From Tamarix chinensis (lineage: Eukaryota; Streptophyta; Magnoliopsida; Caryophyllales; Tamaricaceae), in the NCBI GenBank assembly GCA_030549775.1, contig CM060174.1, positions 50,359,707 to 50,423,706 on the forward strand: DNA of 64,000 bases, read 5' to 3'. The notes below the pieces were generated by a model that did no database searches, had not been told where the DNA came from, and saw nothing but the letters and a program-made list of their open reading frames with translations. This document shows, piece after piece, positions 61,201-64,000 of this stretch; the stretch's first letter is position 1, and each line of letters begins with the position of its first letter. The position numbers and the translations under genes were made by a program.

Positions 61201-61869
61201 GCAGTGACCTGAAATAACTGGGGTTTCTTATTGCTTAGATTTTGTCTTGCCAATATAGTATAAGATGATATGAGTGTTAAATTGCCTGCTGAGCTTATGC
61301 AAGGACTTAAGAAAATTGTAAACAACTCCAGTATTGCGCTCAGGGACATTCTCTCTTCTTTTTTTTGCCAAAATGATTTAGACAGATGGCTAATACCTTC
61401 ACAGTTCACAACCATTCTCCATTTTCAAAATAACTATGTTTGGCTGCTGTTTACTCTTTCTCCATGTTTATCCGTGTCATCTAATTGCCTTTACTTCTTC
61501 AGCCAATACTACACAAGGTTTAAATCTTATTGCTGCGAGGCATACAATATCCTTCGCAAATCAAGTAATCTTATCTTGAATCTTTTCCACTTGATGGCGG
61601 GCTCTAACATTCCTGATATTGCTTCTGATCCTGAAAAGGGTATATTGAAGGTGAGTCTCTGAACCTTTATCCTCTTAACACTATATCTGCTGTCAGCCAG
61701 AAAAATGAAGCGATCATATTGATTGATGTAGCTGCAAGAGAAGTTCCGACTGGATCTTGATGATGAAGCTAGCATACAATTTTTTCAAGATCTCATCAAT
61801 GATAGTGTTAGTGCTTTGTTCCCTCAAATGGTTGAGACGATTCATAGATGGGCTCAGTACTGGCGATGA
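7143..61869 (+). CDS. VPS34: Class III phosphatidylinositol 3-kinase VPS34, complete gene in 17 coding exons
   Basis: VPS34 phosphorylates phosphatidylinositol at the 3-position of the inositol ring, giving PI3P on endosome, vacuole and autophagosome membranes. It works with the VPS15 and ATG6/Beclin proteins. Joined exons: 7143-7257, 8336-8429, 9106-9199, 11056-11214, 11312-11521, 19355-19533, 38084-38231, 38322-38417, 44855-44990, 45066-45187, 58140-58331, 58453-58623, 58768-58905, 59308-59462, 60714-60857, 61503-61650, 61732-61869. This gives 2439 nt, 812 residues, close to the usual length of about 810-815 in plants. Domain order: C2 (about 25-175), helical PIK accessory domain (about 270-450), PI3/4-kinase catalytic domain (about 530-795). 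The catalytic loop GDRHLDN is at 668-674, the DFG of the activation loop at 687-689, and the C-terminus is WAQYWR. The ATG was chosen because [15 protein letters not shown] matches the conserved N-terminus. Every intron has GT-AG ends and phases agree throughout. The oddity is the span of 54.7 kb, caused by transposon-filled introns. Confidence 0.96.
7258..8335 (+). other. VPS34 intron 1 (1078 bp)
   Basis: Typical T-rich plant intron. It holds a short GC-alternating tract (about 7549-7561) and a C-run near 7765-7778. Open frames near 7320 and 7985 have no coding support. Confidence 0.85.
8336..8429 (+). CDS. VPS34: VPS34 exon 2 (residues 39-69)
   Basis: Encodes the conserved C2 segment [20 protein letters not shown]. 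Acceptor AATGCAG|AG, donor AACCAG|GTTTGA; enters in phase 1 and leaves in phase 2. Confidence 0.93.
8430..9105 (+). other. VPS34 intron 2 (676 bp)
   Basis: T-rich intron with no recognisable insertion. An AG at 9091-9092 and the one at 9104-9105 could both act as acceptors by sequence. Only the second keeps phase and the conserved CWNELI context without extra residues. Confidence 0.8.
9106..9199 (+). CDS. VPS34: VPS34 exon 3 (residues 70-101)
   Basis: Encodes [20 protein letters not shown] and following residues of the C2 domain. The donor is ACA|GTAAGA. The exon ends in phase 0. Confidence 0.92.
9200..11055 (+). other. VPS34 intron 3 (1856 bp)
   Basis: AT-rich intron. No element with recognisable ends or coding remnants was found by eye. 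Confidence 0.8.
11056..11214 (+). CDS. VPS34: VPS34 exon 4 (residues 102-154)
   Basis: Encodes [20 protein letters not shown] and the GKQKLRLW region at the end of the C2 core. Both ends are in phase 0. Confidence 0.94.
11312..11521 (+). CDS. VPS34: VPS34 exon 5 (residues 155-224)
   Basis: Encodes the conserved [20 protein letters not shown] stretch and [15 protein letters not shown]. It is separated from exon 4 by a 97-bp intron and ends in phase 0 at CAG|GTGGGA. Confidence 0.95.
12401..12710. mobile_element. Small MITE with GTGTTTGGATC ends
   Basis: GTGTTTGGATC at the left and its exact reverse complement GATCCAAACAC at the right bound a 310-bp AT-rich body rich in TTAGGTT-type motifs. 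Flanking bases give no clean duplication (ACAAT versus ACTAT). The end sequence resembles Tourist-like MITEs, but the family is an inference. Confidence 0.5.
14933..15453. mobile_element. hAT-type MITE (TAGGGTTG ends)
   Basis: Terminal inverted repeats TAGGGTTGCTGACATACTGA and (inward from the right) TAGGGTAGTTGACAAACCGA bound 521 bp containing CTCGAGC-rich arms. The flanks ACAACAAT (14925-14932) and ACGGCAAT (15454-15461) look like an aged 8-bp duplication (6 of 8 matching). This end type is widespread among plant hAT MITEs. Confidence 0.65.
16300..16950. repeat. Diverged satellite-like tandem repeat
   Basis: A block of the form ACACGTCCAATAGCTGTTAA...ATAAATATACTATAAT...ATTGCCGAATT recurs starting near 16312, 16511, 16655 and 16863. 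The spacings of about 199, 144 and 208 bp fit a dimeric unit of about 345-350 bp. The copies are considerably diverged. Confidence 0.5.
18364..18939 (-). mobile_element. GC-rich Mutator-like MITE, copy 1 (CpG-rich)
   Basis: Terminal inverted repeats contain CAATTAAATAGCGGTC at the left and the same 16 bases inward from the right end. The 9-bp flank GGAAAGCAC is perfectly duplicated (18355-18363 and 18940-18948); this length suggests a Mutator-like transposase. CpG-dense arms (CGCGACACCGCGACCGCGACC) enclose an AT-rich core and a short array of CGATAAATCGG-like units. No ORF. Related copies lie at about 23064, 38470, 40360 and 43383; this one is in the opposite orientation to them. Confidence 0.75.
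19355..19533 (+). CDS. VPS34: VPS34 exon 6 (residues 225-284)
   Basis: Encodes [35 protein letters not shown] and the segment before the helical domain. It ends in phase 2 at GAA|GTAAGT and is followed by the 18.55-kb intron 6. Confidence 0.94.
20007..20367. mobile_element. Tourist-like (PIF/Harbinger) MITE
   Basis: Imperfect terminal inverted repeats GGGTATGTTTGGATGAGG and (inward from the right) GGGTGAATTTGGACAGGG, flanked on both sides by TAA (20004-20006, 20368-20370). The 3-bp TAA duplication and GGGTNNGTTTGGAT ends are characteristic of Tourist MITEs. 361 bp, non-coding. Confidence 0.75.
20694..20985 (+). repeat. 5' LTR of element A (292 bp)
   Basis: Begins TGATGTGG and ends TTGCATCA. 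It contains a TATA-like CTATATAAAGGGG about 115 bp before its end, the likely element promoter. Confidence 0.95.
20989..21001 (+). other. Primer-binding site of element A
   Basis: TGGTATCAGAGCC, three bases after the 5' LTR, is complementary to the 3' end of plant initiator tRNA-Met. Confidence 0.92.
21002..22290 (+). other. Untranslated leader of element A
   Basis: A 1.3-kb leader between primer site and gag. It starts CCX-rich (21055-21180), giving proline-rich or glycine-rich spurious frames on both strands. It then carries several A-homopolymer runs in a repeated GTT(T)A9-11 GGTAAC-type context (21787-21930). No gene is assigned. Confidence 0.7.
22291..23736 (+). pseudogene. Element A gag, broken
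   Basis: The start [12 protein letters not shown] is followed at once by an in-frame TGA, then the frame stays open to about 22840. A frameshift near 22845-22860 moves the retrotransposon gag domain ([36 protein letters not shown]) to another frame. A GC-rich MITE interrupts it at about 23064-23414 and some gag codons are probably missing there. After it come [15 protein letters not shown] and a Ser/Thr-rich tail with a TAA at 23662-23664. The zinc knuckle reads [14 protein letters not shown], so the second cysteine is phenylalanine. The product would be non-functional. Confidence 0.88.
23064..23414 (+). mobile_element. GC-rich Mutator-like MITE, copy 2, inside element A gag
   Basis: Very CpG-rich ends (CGCGGTTACGGTCGCG left; GCAATTGCGGTACCGATA right) and an internal array of the 10-bp unit TATCGGYNAA at exactly 10-bp spacing (23191-23269). 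The ends resemble the TIR type of copy 1 (CAATNAAATANCGG). The gag reading frame stops making sense at its borders and resumes afterwards. A clean 9-bp duplication was not found, possibly because adjoining gag bases were lost, so the limits are approximate. Confidence 0.65.
23737..25149 (+). pseudogene. Element A pol, part 1: protease and reverse transcriptase
   Basis: The protease shows the active-site variant [10 protein letters not shown] near 24000 and the later [10 protein letters not shown]. The reverse transcriptase follows with [20 protein letters not shown], the conserved [12 protein letters not shown] and the catalytic YFDD at about 25057-25068. Two frame breaks are visible: near 24652 (a small deletion just before LNRQVEELL) and near 24840 in the ML(D) segment preceding YYSKIDLR. 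Element B is inserted at 25150, right after REAKL; the next residues of the reading frame resume at 31709. Confidence 0.9.
25145..25149. repeat. Target-site duplication of element B
   Basis: CAAGC here and at 31704-31708 flanks the two outer LTR ends of element B. It proves that B inserted into A's pol gene. Confidence 0.93.
25150..26146 (-). repeat. 3' LTR of element B (997 bp)
   Basis: On the + strand it begins TGATGCATATGCC and ends GCTCCTGCATCA. The last codons of the element's gag-pol frame (26146 down to 26053) lie inside it. A 98-codon minus-strand frame at 25699-25995, present in both LTRs, has no known domain and is not called a gene. Confidence 0.95.
26053..30510 (-). pseudogene. 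Element B gag-pol polyprotein, 1486 codons with two in-frame stops
   Basis: Reading starts at [12 protein letters not shown]. Domains in order: coiled-coil-like N-terminus, retrotransposon gag, zinc knuckle [14 protein letters not shown] (about residue 333), protease with DGGSCANV (about 421), reverse transcriptase with [11 protein letters not shown] (about 771), RNase H (about 900-1000), integrase with the HHCC zinc finger ending CATCQKSK (about 1100-1145) and the catalytic core ([25 protein letters not shown]). No chromodomain is evident after [18 protein letters not shown] at 27583-27585 interrupts RNase H and a TAG at 27304-27306 lies between RNase H and integrase; the frame is otherwise unshifted, so two point mutations account for its inactivity. 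The frame runs 31 codons into the 3' LTR. Confidence 0.93.
26147..26158 (-). other. Polypurine tract of element B
   Basis: Read on the minus strand, AGAGGGCGAGAA abuts the 3' LTR. It would prime plus-strand DNA synthesis. It overlaps the gag-pol frame. Confidence 0.7.
30690..30702 (-). other. Primer-binding site of element B
   Basis: On the minus strand TGGTATCAAAGCC, three bases inside the 5' LTR, differs at one base from the canonical initiator tRNA-Met site. Confidence 0.85.
30706..31703 (-). repeat. 5' LTR of element B (998 bp)
   Basis: Same ends as the left-hand LTR; one extra G in the GAGGGG run accounts for the length difference. The 195-nt leader from here to the gag start at 30510 contains a pyrimidine/purine-rich tract. 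Confidence 0.95.
31709..33900 (+). pseudogene. Element A pol, part 2: RT end, RNase H, integrase and start of chromodomain tail
   Basis: Resumes at [20 protein letters not shown] after element B. RNase H shows [14 protein letters not shown] and ADALSRI. Integrase shows the zinc finger ([20 protein letters not shown]) and the core ([25 protein letters not shown]). Breaks: a stop at 33064-33066 after [10 protein letters not shown], another stop near 33162 and a frameshift near 33280, with the frame regained from about 33315. The tail [10 protein letters not shown] leads into a chromodomain, [20 protein letters not shown] (about 33778-33837). It is cut at 33900 by a hAT insertion and continues at 36490. 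Confidence 0.92.
33893..33900. repeat. Target-site duplication of the hAT element
   Basis: CTCGCCGG here and at 36482-36489 is a perfect 8-bp duplication. The host reading frame (HSP, then [10 protein letters not shown]) is continuous across the insertion point. Confidence 0.93.
34425..34945. repeat. 100-bp tandem repeat, about five units
   Basis: The marker CCAATTTCTATTTTCTACAT recurs at 34481, 34581, 34681, 34781 and 34881, an exact 100-bp period. Units are nearly identical apart from a few substitutions, so expansion was recent. Confidence 0.93.
35553..35840 (-). pseudogene. Possible captured host-gene fragment with one short intron
   Basis: On the minus strand a frame ending MIQRNAT stops at donor ACA|GTAAGG (exon edge 35750). 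After a 116-bp AT-rich interval, the acceptor TTTTGGTAG leads into an 81-nt segment (35633-35553) reading [20 protein letters not shown] and onward to another GT donor (GAG|GTAACC). Phase 0 is kept across the putative intron. I do not recognise the protein. Transposon capture of gene fragments is known for plant elements, but here it is an inference from splice-like borders alone; chance is possible. Confidence 0.35.
36231..36254. repeat. 24-bp perfect palindrome centred on GACGTC
   Basis: Arms CATCAAAACGAC and GTCGTTTTGATG meet with no spacer. The inner AAAACGACGTCGTTTT contains an ACGT core as bound by plant bZIP factors. It lies inside the hAT element. Confidence 0.9.
36490..36656 (+). pseudogene. 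Element A pol, part 3: C-terminal tail running into the 3' LTR
   Basis: After the hAT duplication the chromodomain frame continues as [10 protein letters not shown] and enters the 3' LTR at 36518 with no stop until 36654-36656. Related elements usually stop near the LTR start, so the read-through may be ancestral or a lost stop. Confidence 0.7.
36506..36517 (+). other. Polypurine tract of element A
   Basis: GGTGGGAGAGAA directly precedes the 3' LTR. Confidence 0.8.
36518..36808 (+). repeat. 3' LTR of element A (291 bp)
   Basis: Matches the 5' LTR except for five substitutions and one base missing in an A-run. It is followed by the CCTAG duplication. Confidence 0.95.
36814..38083 (+). other. 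Right flank of intron 6
   Basis: AT-rich, no assigned element. Segment 37730-37860 (TATATCACC, GTTTTGTAATCATTCAG) has the look of an LTR promoter/terminator region but no paired terminal repeats. Confidence 0.4.
38084..38231 (+). CDS. VPS34: VPS34 exon 7 (residues 284-333)
   Basis: Encodes the start of the helical PIK domain: [20 protein letters not shown], then [20 protein letters not shown]. Both the incoming phase (2) and the sequence fit exon 6 exactly. Confidence 0.95.
38322..38417 (+). CDS. VPS34: VPS34 exon 8 (residues 334-365)
   Basis: Encodes [20 protein letters not shown] and [12 protein letters not shown] of the helical domain. It follows a 90-bp intron; both ends are in phase 0. 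Confidence 0.95.
38470..38925 (+). mobile_element. GC-rich MITE family, copy 3, CpG-decayed
   Basis: Shares with copies 1 and 4 the core (TAAACTAGTGTTTTATACTA, GTTAAATTGTTCGAATAACCC), the GGAATTCTCAATAAATC junction and the AATTTATCG repeat section. Most CpGs of the arms have become TpG or CpA (for example GTGTTGCAGTTGATTAATAA for the CGCGGCTGA-type arm). The 5' part is missing, so boundaries are approximate. Confidence 0.6.
40625..40638. repeat. Target-site duplication of the LINE
   Basis: AATAAATAATGGTA here is repeated perfectly at 41812-41825, a 14-bp duplication typical of LINE insertion. Confidence 0.92.
40639..41811 (+). mobile_element. 5'-truncated LINE (non-LTR retrotransposon) fragment
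   Basis: The fragment starts within the distal reverse transcriptase region ([10 protein letters not shown], then [20 protein letters not shown]) and passes through a region with frame breaks (stops near 40824 and 41263). It ends with the zf-RVT-type zinc-binding module [20 protein letters not shown] ... [19 protein letters not shown] (about 41270-41450). A short 3' UTR and an A-run precede the duplication. Plant L1-like elements have this C-terminal module. It is dead by truncation. Confidence 0.9.
43383..43620 (+). mobile_element. GC-rich MITE family, copy 5, partial and CpG-decayed
   Basis: Begins CAATTAAATTGCGGTCATG, matching the CAATTAAATAGCGGTC end of copy 1 with C-to-T changes, and continues through the AAACTAGTGCCCTATATTAT core to about 43620, where similarity fades. 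The other half is missing. Confidence 0.6.
44855..44990 (+). CDS. VPS34: VPS34 exon 9 (residues 366-411)
   Basis: Encodes [20 protein letters not shown] and [20 protein letters not shown] of the helical domain. It ends in phase 1 at CGCT|GTGAGT. Confidence 0.95.
45066..45187 (+). CDS. VPS34: VPS34 exon 10 (residues 411-451)
   Basis: Encodes [20 protein letters not shown] and the [18 protein letters not shown] end of the helical domain. It lies after a 75-bp intron and ends in phase 0 at AAAG|GTATTG. Confidence 0.95.
46844..47159 (-). repeat. 3' LTR of copia element D
   Basis: Runs from TGATAATTCTAGG to TTCTTTGACA on the + strand. It contains several GCTAATTCAAATGCT-type internal repeats shared with the other LTR. 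The adjoining TCCCCATCAA is, on the minus strand, a polypurine-like TTGATGGGGA. Confidence 0.85.
47290..47458 (-). pseudogene. Copia D RNase H remnant
   Basis: The minus strand reads [20 protein letters not shown] and [10 protein letters not shown], the recognisable end of copia RNase H. The solo LTR at 47459 interrupts the gene here; further codons continue at 49838-49945. Confidence 0.85.
47459..49832 (+). mobile_element. Solo LTR (2374 bp) inserted in copia D
   Basis: Ends TGTAATACCCC and GGTATTACA, with a perfect 5-bp duplication TCTAA at 47454-47458 and 49833-49837. There is no internal domain, primer site or second LTR, so it is most simply the product of recombination between two LTRs. 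The end type matches the LTR fragment at 1-253. No coding frames of note. Confidence 0.85.
49954..51368. mobile_element. Non-autonomous hAT-like element (1415 bp) inserted in copia D
   Basis: Inverted ends CATGGTTGTCAAAA and (inward from the right) CAATGTTGTTAAAA, flanked by CCTAGTGG (49946-49953) and CCTAGTAG (51369-51376), an 8-bp duplication with one mismatch. It carries GAATTCTACGTAGAATT near the left end and AT-rich, non-coding sequence inside. The copia sequence continues on both sides. Confidence 0.65.
51400..52270 (-). pseudogene. Copia D reverse transcriptase remnant
   Basis: The minus strand reads [20 protein letters not shown] followed by [13 protein letters not shown], the conserved entry into copia reverse transcriptase. 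Further degenerate RT codons lead down to the hAT insertion. Many frameshifts and stops. Confidence 0.75.
53729..53953 (-). pseudogene. Copia D gag zinc-knuckle remnant
   Basis: The minus strand contains [16 protein letters not shown] and [16 protein letters not shown], two degenerate CCHC knuckles as in copia gag (in the second, the second Cys is Tyr). Confidence 0.8.
54619..54631 (-). other. Primer-binding site of copia element D
   Basis: The minus strand reads TGGTATCAGAGCC directly next to the right LTR: initiator tRNA-Met complement. It fixes the minus orientation. Confidence 0.9.
54632..54945 (-). repeat. 5' LTR of copia element D
   Basis: TGACAATTCC to TTCTTGACA on the + strand; same internal CTAATTCAAATG motifs as the left LTR but clearly diverged. 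Confidence 0.87.
56758..57228 (+). repeat. Possible isolated LTR
   Basis: Inverted ends TGTCATGGACC and TGGACTATGACA enclose a promoter-like CTATAAATAAGAGGC followed by a CT-rich stretch, as in LTRs. The five-base flanks (AGTAA, TGTTA) do not match and no partner LTR was found, so this is weak. Confidence 0.35.
58140..58331 (+). CDS. VPS34: VPS34 exon 11 (residues 452-515)
   Basis: Encodes [20 protein letters not shown] and the conserved [20 protein letters not shown] linker between helical and kinase domains. Both ends are in phase 0. Confidence 0.95.
58453..58623 (+). CDS. VPS34: VPS34 exon 12 (residues 516-572)
   Basis: Start of the kinase N-lobe: [32 protein letters not shown] and the conserved [14 protein letters not shown], which includes the lysine expected to bind ATP. 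Confidence 0.95.
58768..58905 (+). CDS. VPS34: VPS34 exon 13 (residues 573-618)
   Basis: Encodes [20 protein letters not shown] and the [15 protein letters not shown] hinge-adjacent segment of the kinase domain. Confidence 0.95.
58906..59307 (+). other. VPS34 intron 13 (402 bp)
   Basis: Ordinary T-rich intron; nothing else seen. Confidence 0.85.
59308..59462 (+). CDS. VPS34: VPS34 exon 14 (residues 619-670)
   Basis: Encodes [20 protein letters not shown] and the [17 protein letters not shown] start of the catalytic loop. It ends in phase 2 within the arginine codon. Confidence 0.95.
59463..60713 (+). other. VPS34 intron 14 (1251 bp)
   Basis: AT-rich intron, no recognisable insertion. It splits the catalytic loop between GDR and HLDN. 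Confidence 0.85.
60714..60857 (+). CDS. VPS34: VPS34 exon 15 (residues 670-718)
   Basis: Completes the catalytic loop (HLDNLLL) and encodes the activation segment [18 protein letters not shown], with metal-binding Asp687. It then continues [14 protein letters not shown]. Confidence 0.96.
60858..61502 (+). other. VPS34 intron 15 (645 bp)
   Basis: T-rich intron. The segment ATAGACCGGAAATTTCTC (61144 on) closely resembles sequence at 62309-62340 in the 3' flank. Confidence 0.8.
61503..61650 (+). CDS. VPS34: VPS34 exon 16 (residues 718-767)
   Basis: Encodes [20 protein letters not shown] and [20 protein letters not shown] of the kinase C-lobe. Acceptor TTCAG|CC, donor TTGAAG|GTGAGT. Confidence 0.95.
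61732..61869 (+). CDS. VPS34: VPS34 exon 17 with stop (residues 768-812)
   Basis: Encodes [20 protein letters not shown] and the membrane-contacting C-terminal helix ending [11 protein letters not shown], then TGA at 61867-61869. Confidence 0.96.
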   Translation: MQEKFRLDLDDEASIQFFQDLINDSVSALFPQMVETIHRWAQYWR

Positions 61870-62110
61870 TCCAATCCTCATTCACCATATGCTGCGACTG
61901 TATTCAAAGTCAATTCATGTGAATTAAAGCTTCGTCATCGCATCATAATTTAAAGCAGTAAAGTTGTTTATAAGTTTGTACATAAGCTTCCCACACTTCC
62001 CGACTATTCAATCAGAATTGTACGTTGATTTCTCTAAAATATAGAAGTGAATTTTCCGGTTGTTGCTTAATATAAATTATGATAGGCCAAGTAACAAGTT
62101 TATTTATGTC
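61870..62110 (+). promoter_or_regulatory. VPS34 3' UTR region
   Basis: AT-rich sequence after the stop codon. No canonical AATAAA is seen; AATATAAAT near 62070 may serve as a plant-type near-upstream element. The cleavage site cannot be fixed by eye. Confidence 0.4.
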
Positions 62111-63080
62111 AATGTACGTGAGACCACTATGATCAAGCAAACTCATTAGTGTGTACTGTGAATGCGGAATATAGTTTATGTATCATTTCTCGTAAATTAT
62201 AACCAAGAGATAAAGTGTGCCATAGAATTTGTTGATATGTTGAGGGGCCTTGGAGGTACTGAGAGTTATAGCAGTGTCGCGGGATTGCTGACGCTCCCTT
62301 TCTTCTGATAGACCGGAAATTTTGCTTTCTCACAAACTAATTTATAGACCGGAAGTTCTCACTTTTAAATATATGGCGCCGCCTGTGGAGCTATGTAACA
62401 AAAATAACGTCTGGGATTCGTTTCAGAACAATTTTAGACACCAGATTATCCTCCGAAGGACACCCACGGGGAGGGGGAAGCAGCAAGACAAAAATTTAGT
62501 TCCTTGATTTCGATAATTATAGCATGTTTTCATGTTCGAAGAATGCTTTTTACAGGAACTGCTGTGGATATAATCTTCGTGTGAGCCTAGCACGAGAACA
62601 AATATTAAGGGGATGCCTGAGAACCTCGAGTAGTGTCCTAAGGTATCACGGGGATAGAACAAAGAAGCCACAAAGGATTAAATTGCCACAACTTAGTATT
62701 AAATAGTATCTTCATGCCTCGTCATGGTGTGAGAGGTTTAATCTTTGCGTAGCCCACTCGAGAAAAACAAAATGATTAAATTGGCTCTTGTGGTATGGTA
62801 GGGAGAAAATGTCGAATGGTAACCCTAAGATTGAATATCAATCATTATTCCCTTTTCCTTTTCCCATTGGACAAATTATTAAACATAGTTGTTAATTGGA
62901 TGATCAGATTTCTCAATAACTCATAACGATTGCTAATTATAATCCGACTTAGAGCACAGGAGGAGCATTAGTATCACTTAACTCAGCAATATGATGGTCT
63001 ATGAAGGCATACGTTGTTCATGTGGAGACTATGAGTAGAAGCATTATACACACAACATAAATTAGCAAGTTGGCATTTAT
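62111..63080. other. Downstream intergenic DNA
   Basis: No gene recognised. Two ATAGACCGGAA-type copies at 62309 and 62345 match intron 15 sequence at 61144, suggesting a small local duplication. Confidence 0.4.
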
Positions 63081-63084
63081 TTGT

Positions 63085-63190
63085 GTAGAAGGGGGCGGAA
63101 GATCTGAGTCATTTATTTGTCAAATGCACAGTTGCTCATCAATGTTGGAGGTTAGTAATAAATTGACTCAAAAGAATATGCATTTTAGGG
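63085..63190 (+). pseudogene. LINE zinc-module remnant
   Basis: One frame reads KGAEDLSHLFVKCTVAHQCW, matching the HLFxHC...A..W part of the zf-RVT module at the end of plant LINEs (compare HLFVHCP near 41430). A stop lies immediately upstream. The extent of the remnant is uncertain. Confidence 0.5.
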
Positions 63191-63659
63191 AGGACTTGGG
63201 AGCAACTATTGACTTGACTAGTTAGGAAGACCAAGAGGAGAAGGAGGCATGTTGGTATGCTGAGAAATGTAGTTGGTGGATGGACTGCTACACCAAATCT
63301 GCCATATAACATAAACCTCCGTGTTTTTTTTTCAGCAGAAGGATGAATCAATTCGAAGCCTTGTATATAGATTTTTGCATATTCATCTTCAATTCCATTG
63401 AGGTAGAGGTATAAAACAAACCTTTAATAGCAGGGTAGATTTTCATAGCATTTCATGGTCTATATTATCTTGAATTTGTAAACATGCTCATTTTAGTTTT
63501 AATAAGATTTATTAATTACCAATAAATTAATAAATTGAATGGTAGGAGATATGTTTTGTATGGTAGAGCATGCCTTGAAGCATAATCAGTCAGTTGACAA
63601 TACACCTACTGCACCTAACTCGTGCCTCTTAAAGTATGTTAGTTAGAGTAATTAAATGA

Positions 63660-64000
63660 AAATACTTTAGATTTCTAGCATTTGCCTTCTCCCTTTCCAC
63701 TTTGATCCTTACATTCAAAGTCTTTTGCTCTTCTGATCCTTTCTTTAACTTCCTCTTGTTTTAATTTTTAAGCAAAAAAGAGTTAGATTTAGGAGAAAGT
63801 TAAGTGGTTCAGTAGAATATTCCTCTATTTTTCATTGGGCATGGTATGTCCTTTTTTCTTATTTAATTTCAAGTTTGGATTTGGAAAATTTATTTAATGA
63901 TTTCTGAGTTAAACTAGTAATTTTTAAGGTTTTGAAAGTTAATGATTTCCAGAAGTTGAGTTTTCTTATTTGAGAAAAATTCTATCTGCATCAAATAAGT
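63660..64000 (+). repeat. Repeat related to 1690-2000
   Basis: Shares, in the same orientation, TTGTTTTAATT.TTAAGCAA and TTAGATTTAGGA followed by similar AT-rich sequence. It appears to be part of the same LTR-like family as the left end of the window, cut off by the window edge. Confidence 0.5.

Noticed and set aside
1..64000. CRISPR arrays, rRNA genes, prokaryotic-type operons
   Set aside because: No spacer-repeat structure, no rRNA-like conserved sequence and no ribosome-binding-site/operon structure; tandem repeats found here are contiguous or TE-derived.

Overview
The window looks like a TE-rich nuclear region of a flowering plant, probably a eudicot. The reasons are AT-rich intergenic and intronic DNA, GT-AG introns, plant LTR retrotransposons primed by initiator tRNA-Met, hAT, Tourist-like and Mutator-like MITEs, and one conserved host gene. 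I cannot name the species.

The only host gene I can support is on the + strand: VPS34, the class III phosphatidylinositol 3-kinase. Seventeen coding exons from 7143 to 61869 join without any frame break into 2439 nt (812 codons plus stop). All sixteen introns have GT and AG ends. Coding sequence is about 4.5% of the 54.7 kb span. The rest is intron, and five introns (3, 5, 6, 8, 10) hold most of it.

Layout. 1-6840: AT-rich intergenic repeats (an LTR end, a motif array, short tandem repeats, a hAT MITE with a CA microsatellite). 6840-7142: promoter/5' UTR. 7143-11521: exons 1-5. Intron 5 (7.8 kb): two or three MITEs, a diverged tandem repeat and a GC-rich Mutator-like MITE. Intron 6 (18.55 kb): a Tourist-like MITE, then a nested stack. 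Ty3/gypsy chromovirus A (20694-36808, sense) is interrupted by a GC-rich MITE in gag, by a second Ty3/gypsy element B (25150-31703, antisense) in the reverse transcriptase, and by a 2.6-kb hAT element beside the chromodomain. 38084-38417: exons 7-8. Intron 8 (6.4 kb): decayed copies of the GC-rich MITE, one split by a 5'-truncated LINE. 44855-45187: exons 9-10. Intron 10 (13 kb): an old Ty1/copia element D (antisense) containing a 2.4-kb solo LTR and another hAT element. 58140-61869: exons 11-17, encoding the kinase catalytic domain. 61870-64000: 3' flank with a LINE remnant and a repeat related to one at the left end of the window.

The main biological points are: an essential lipid-kinase gene that keeps its full reading frame although its introns carry at least four generations of nested mobile elements; an element (A) whose LTRs look young while its genes are badly broken; a young element (B) with only two nonsense codons; and a MITE family whose copies differ in CpG content in a way that suggests methylation-driven decay. 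I saw no bacterial-type system, CRISPR array, rRNA or convincing tRNA gene.
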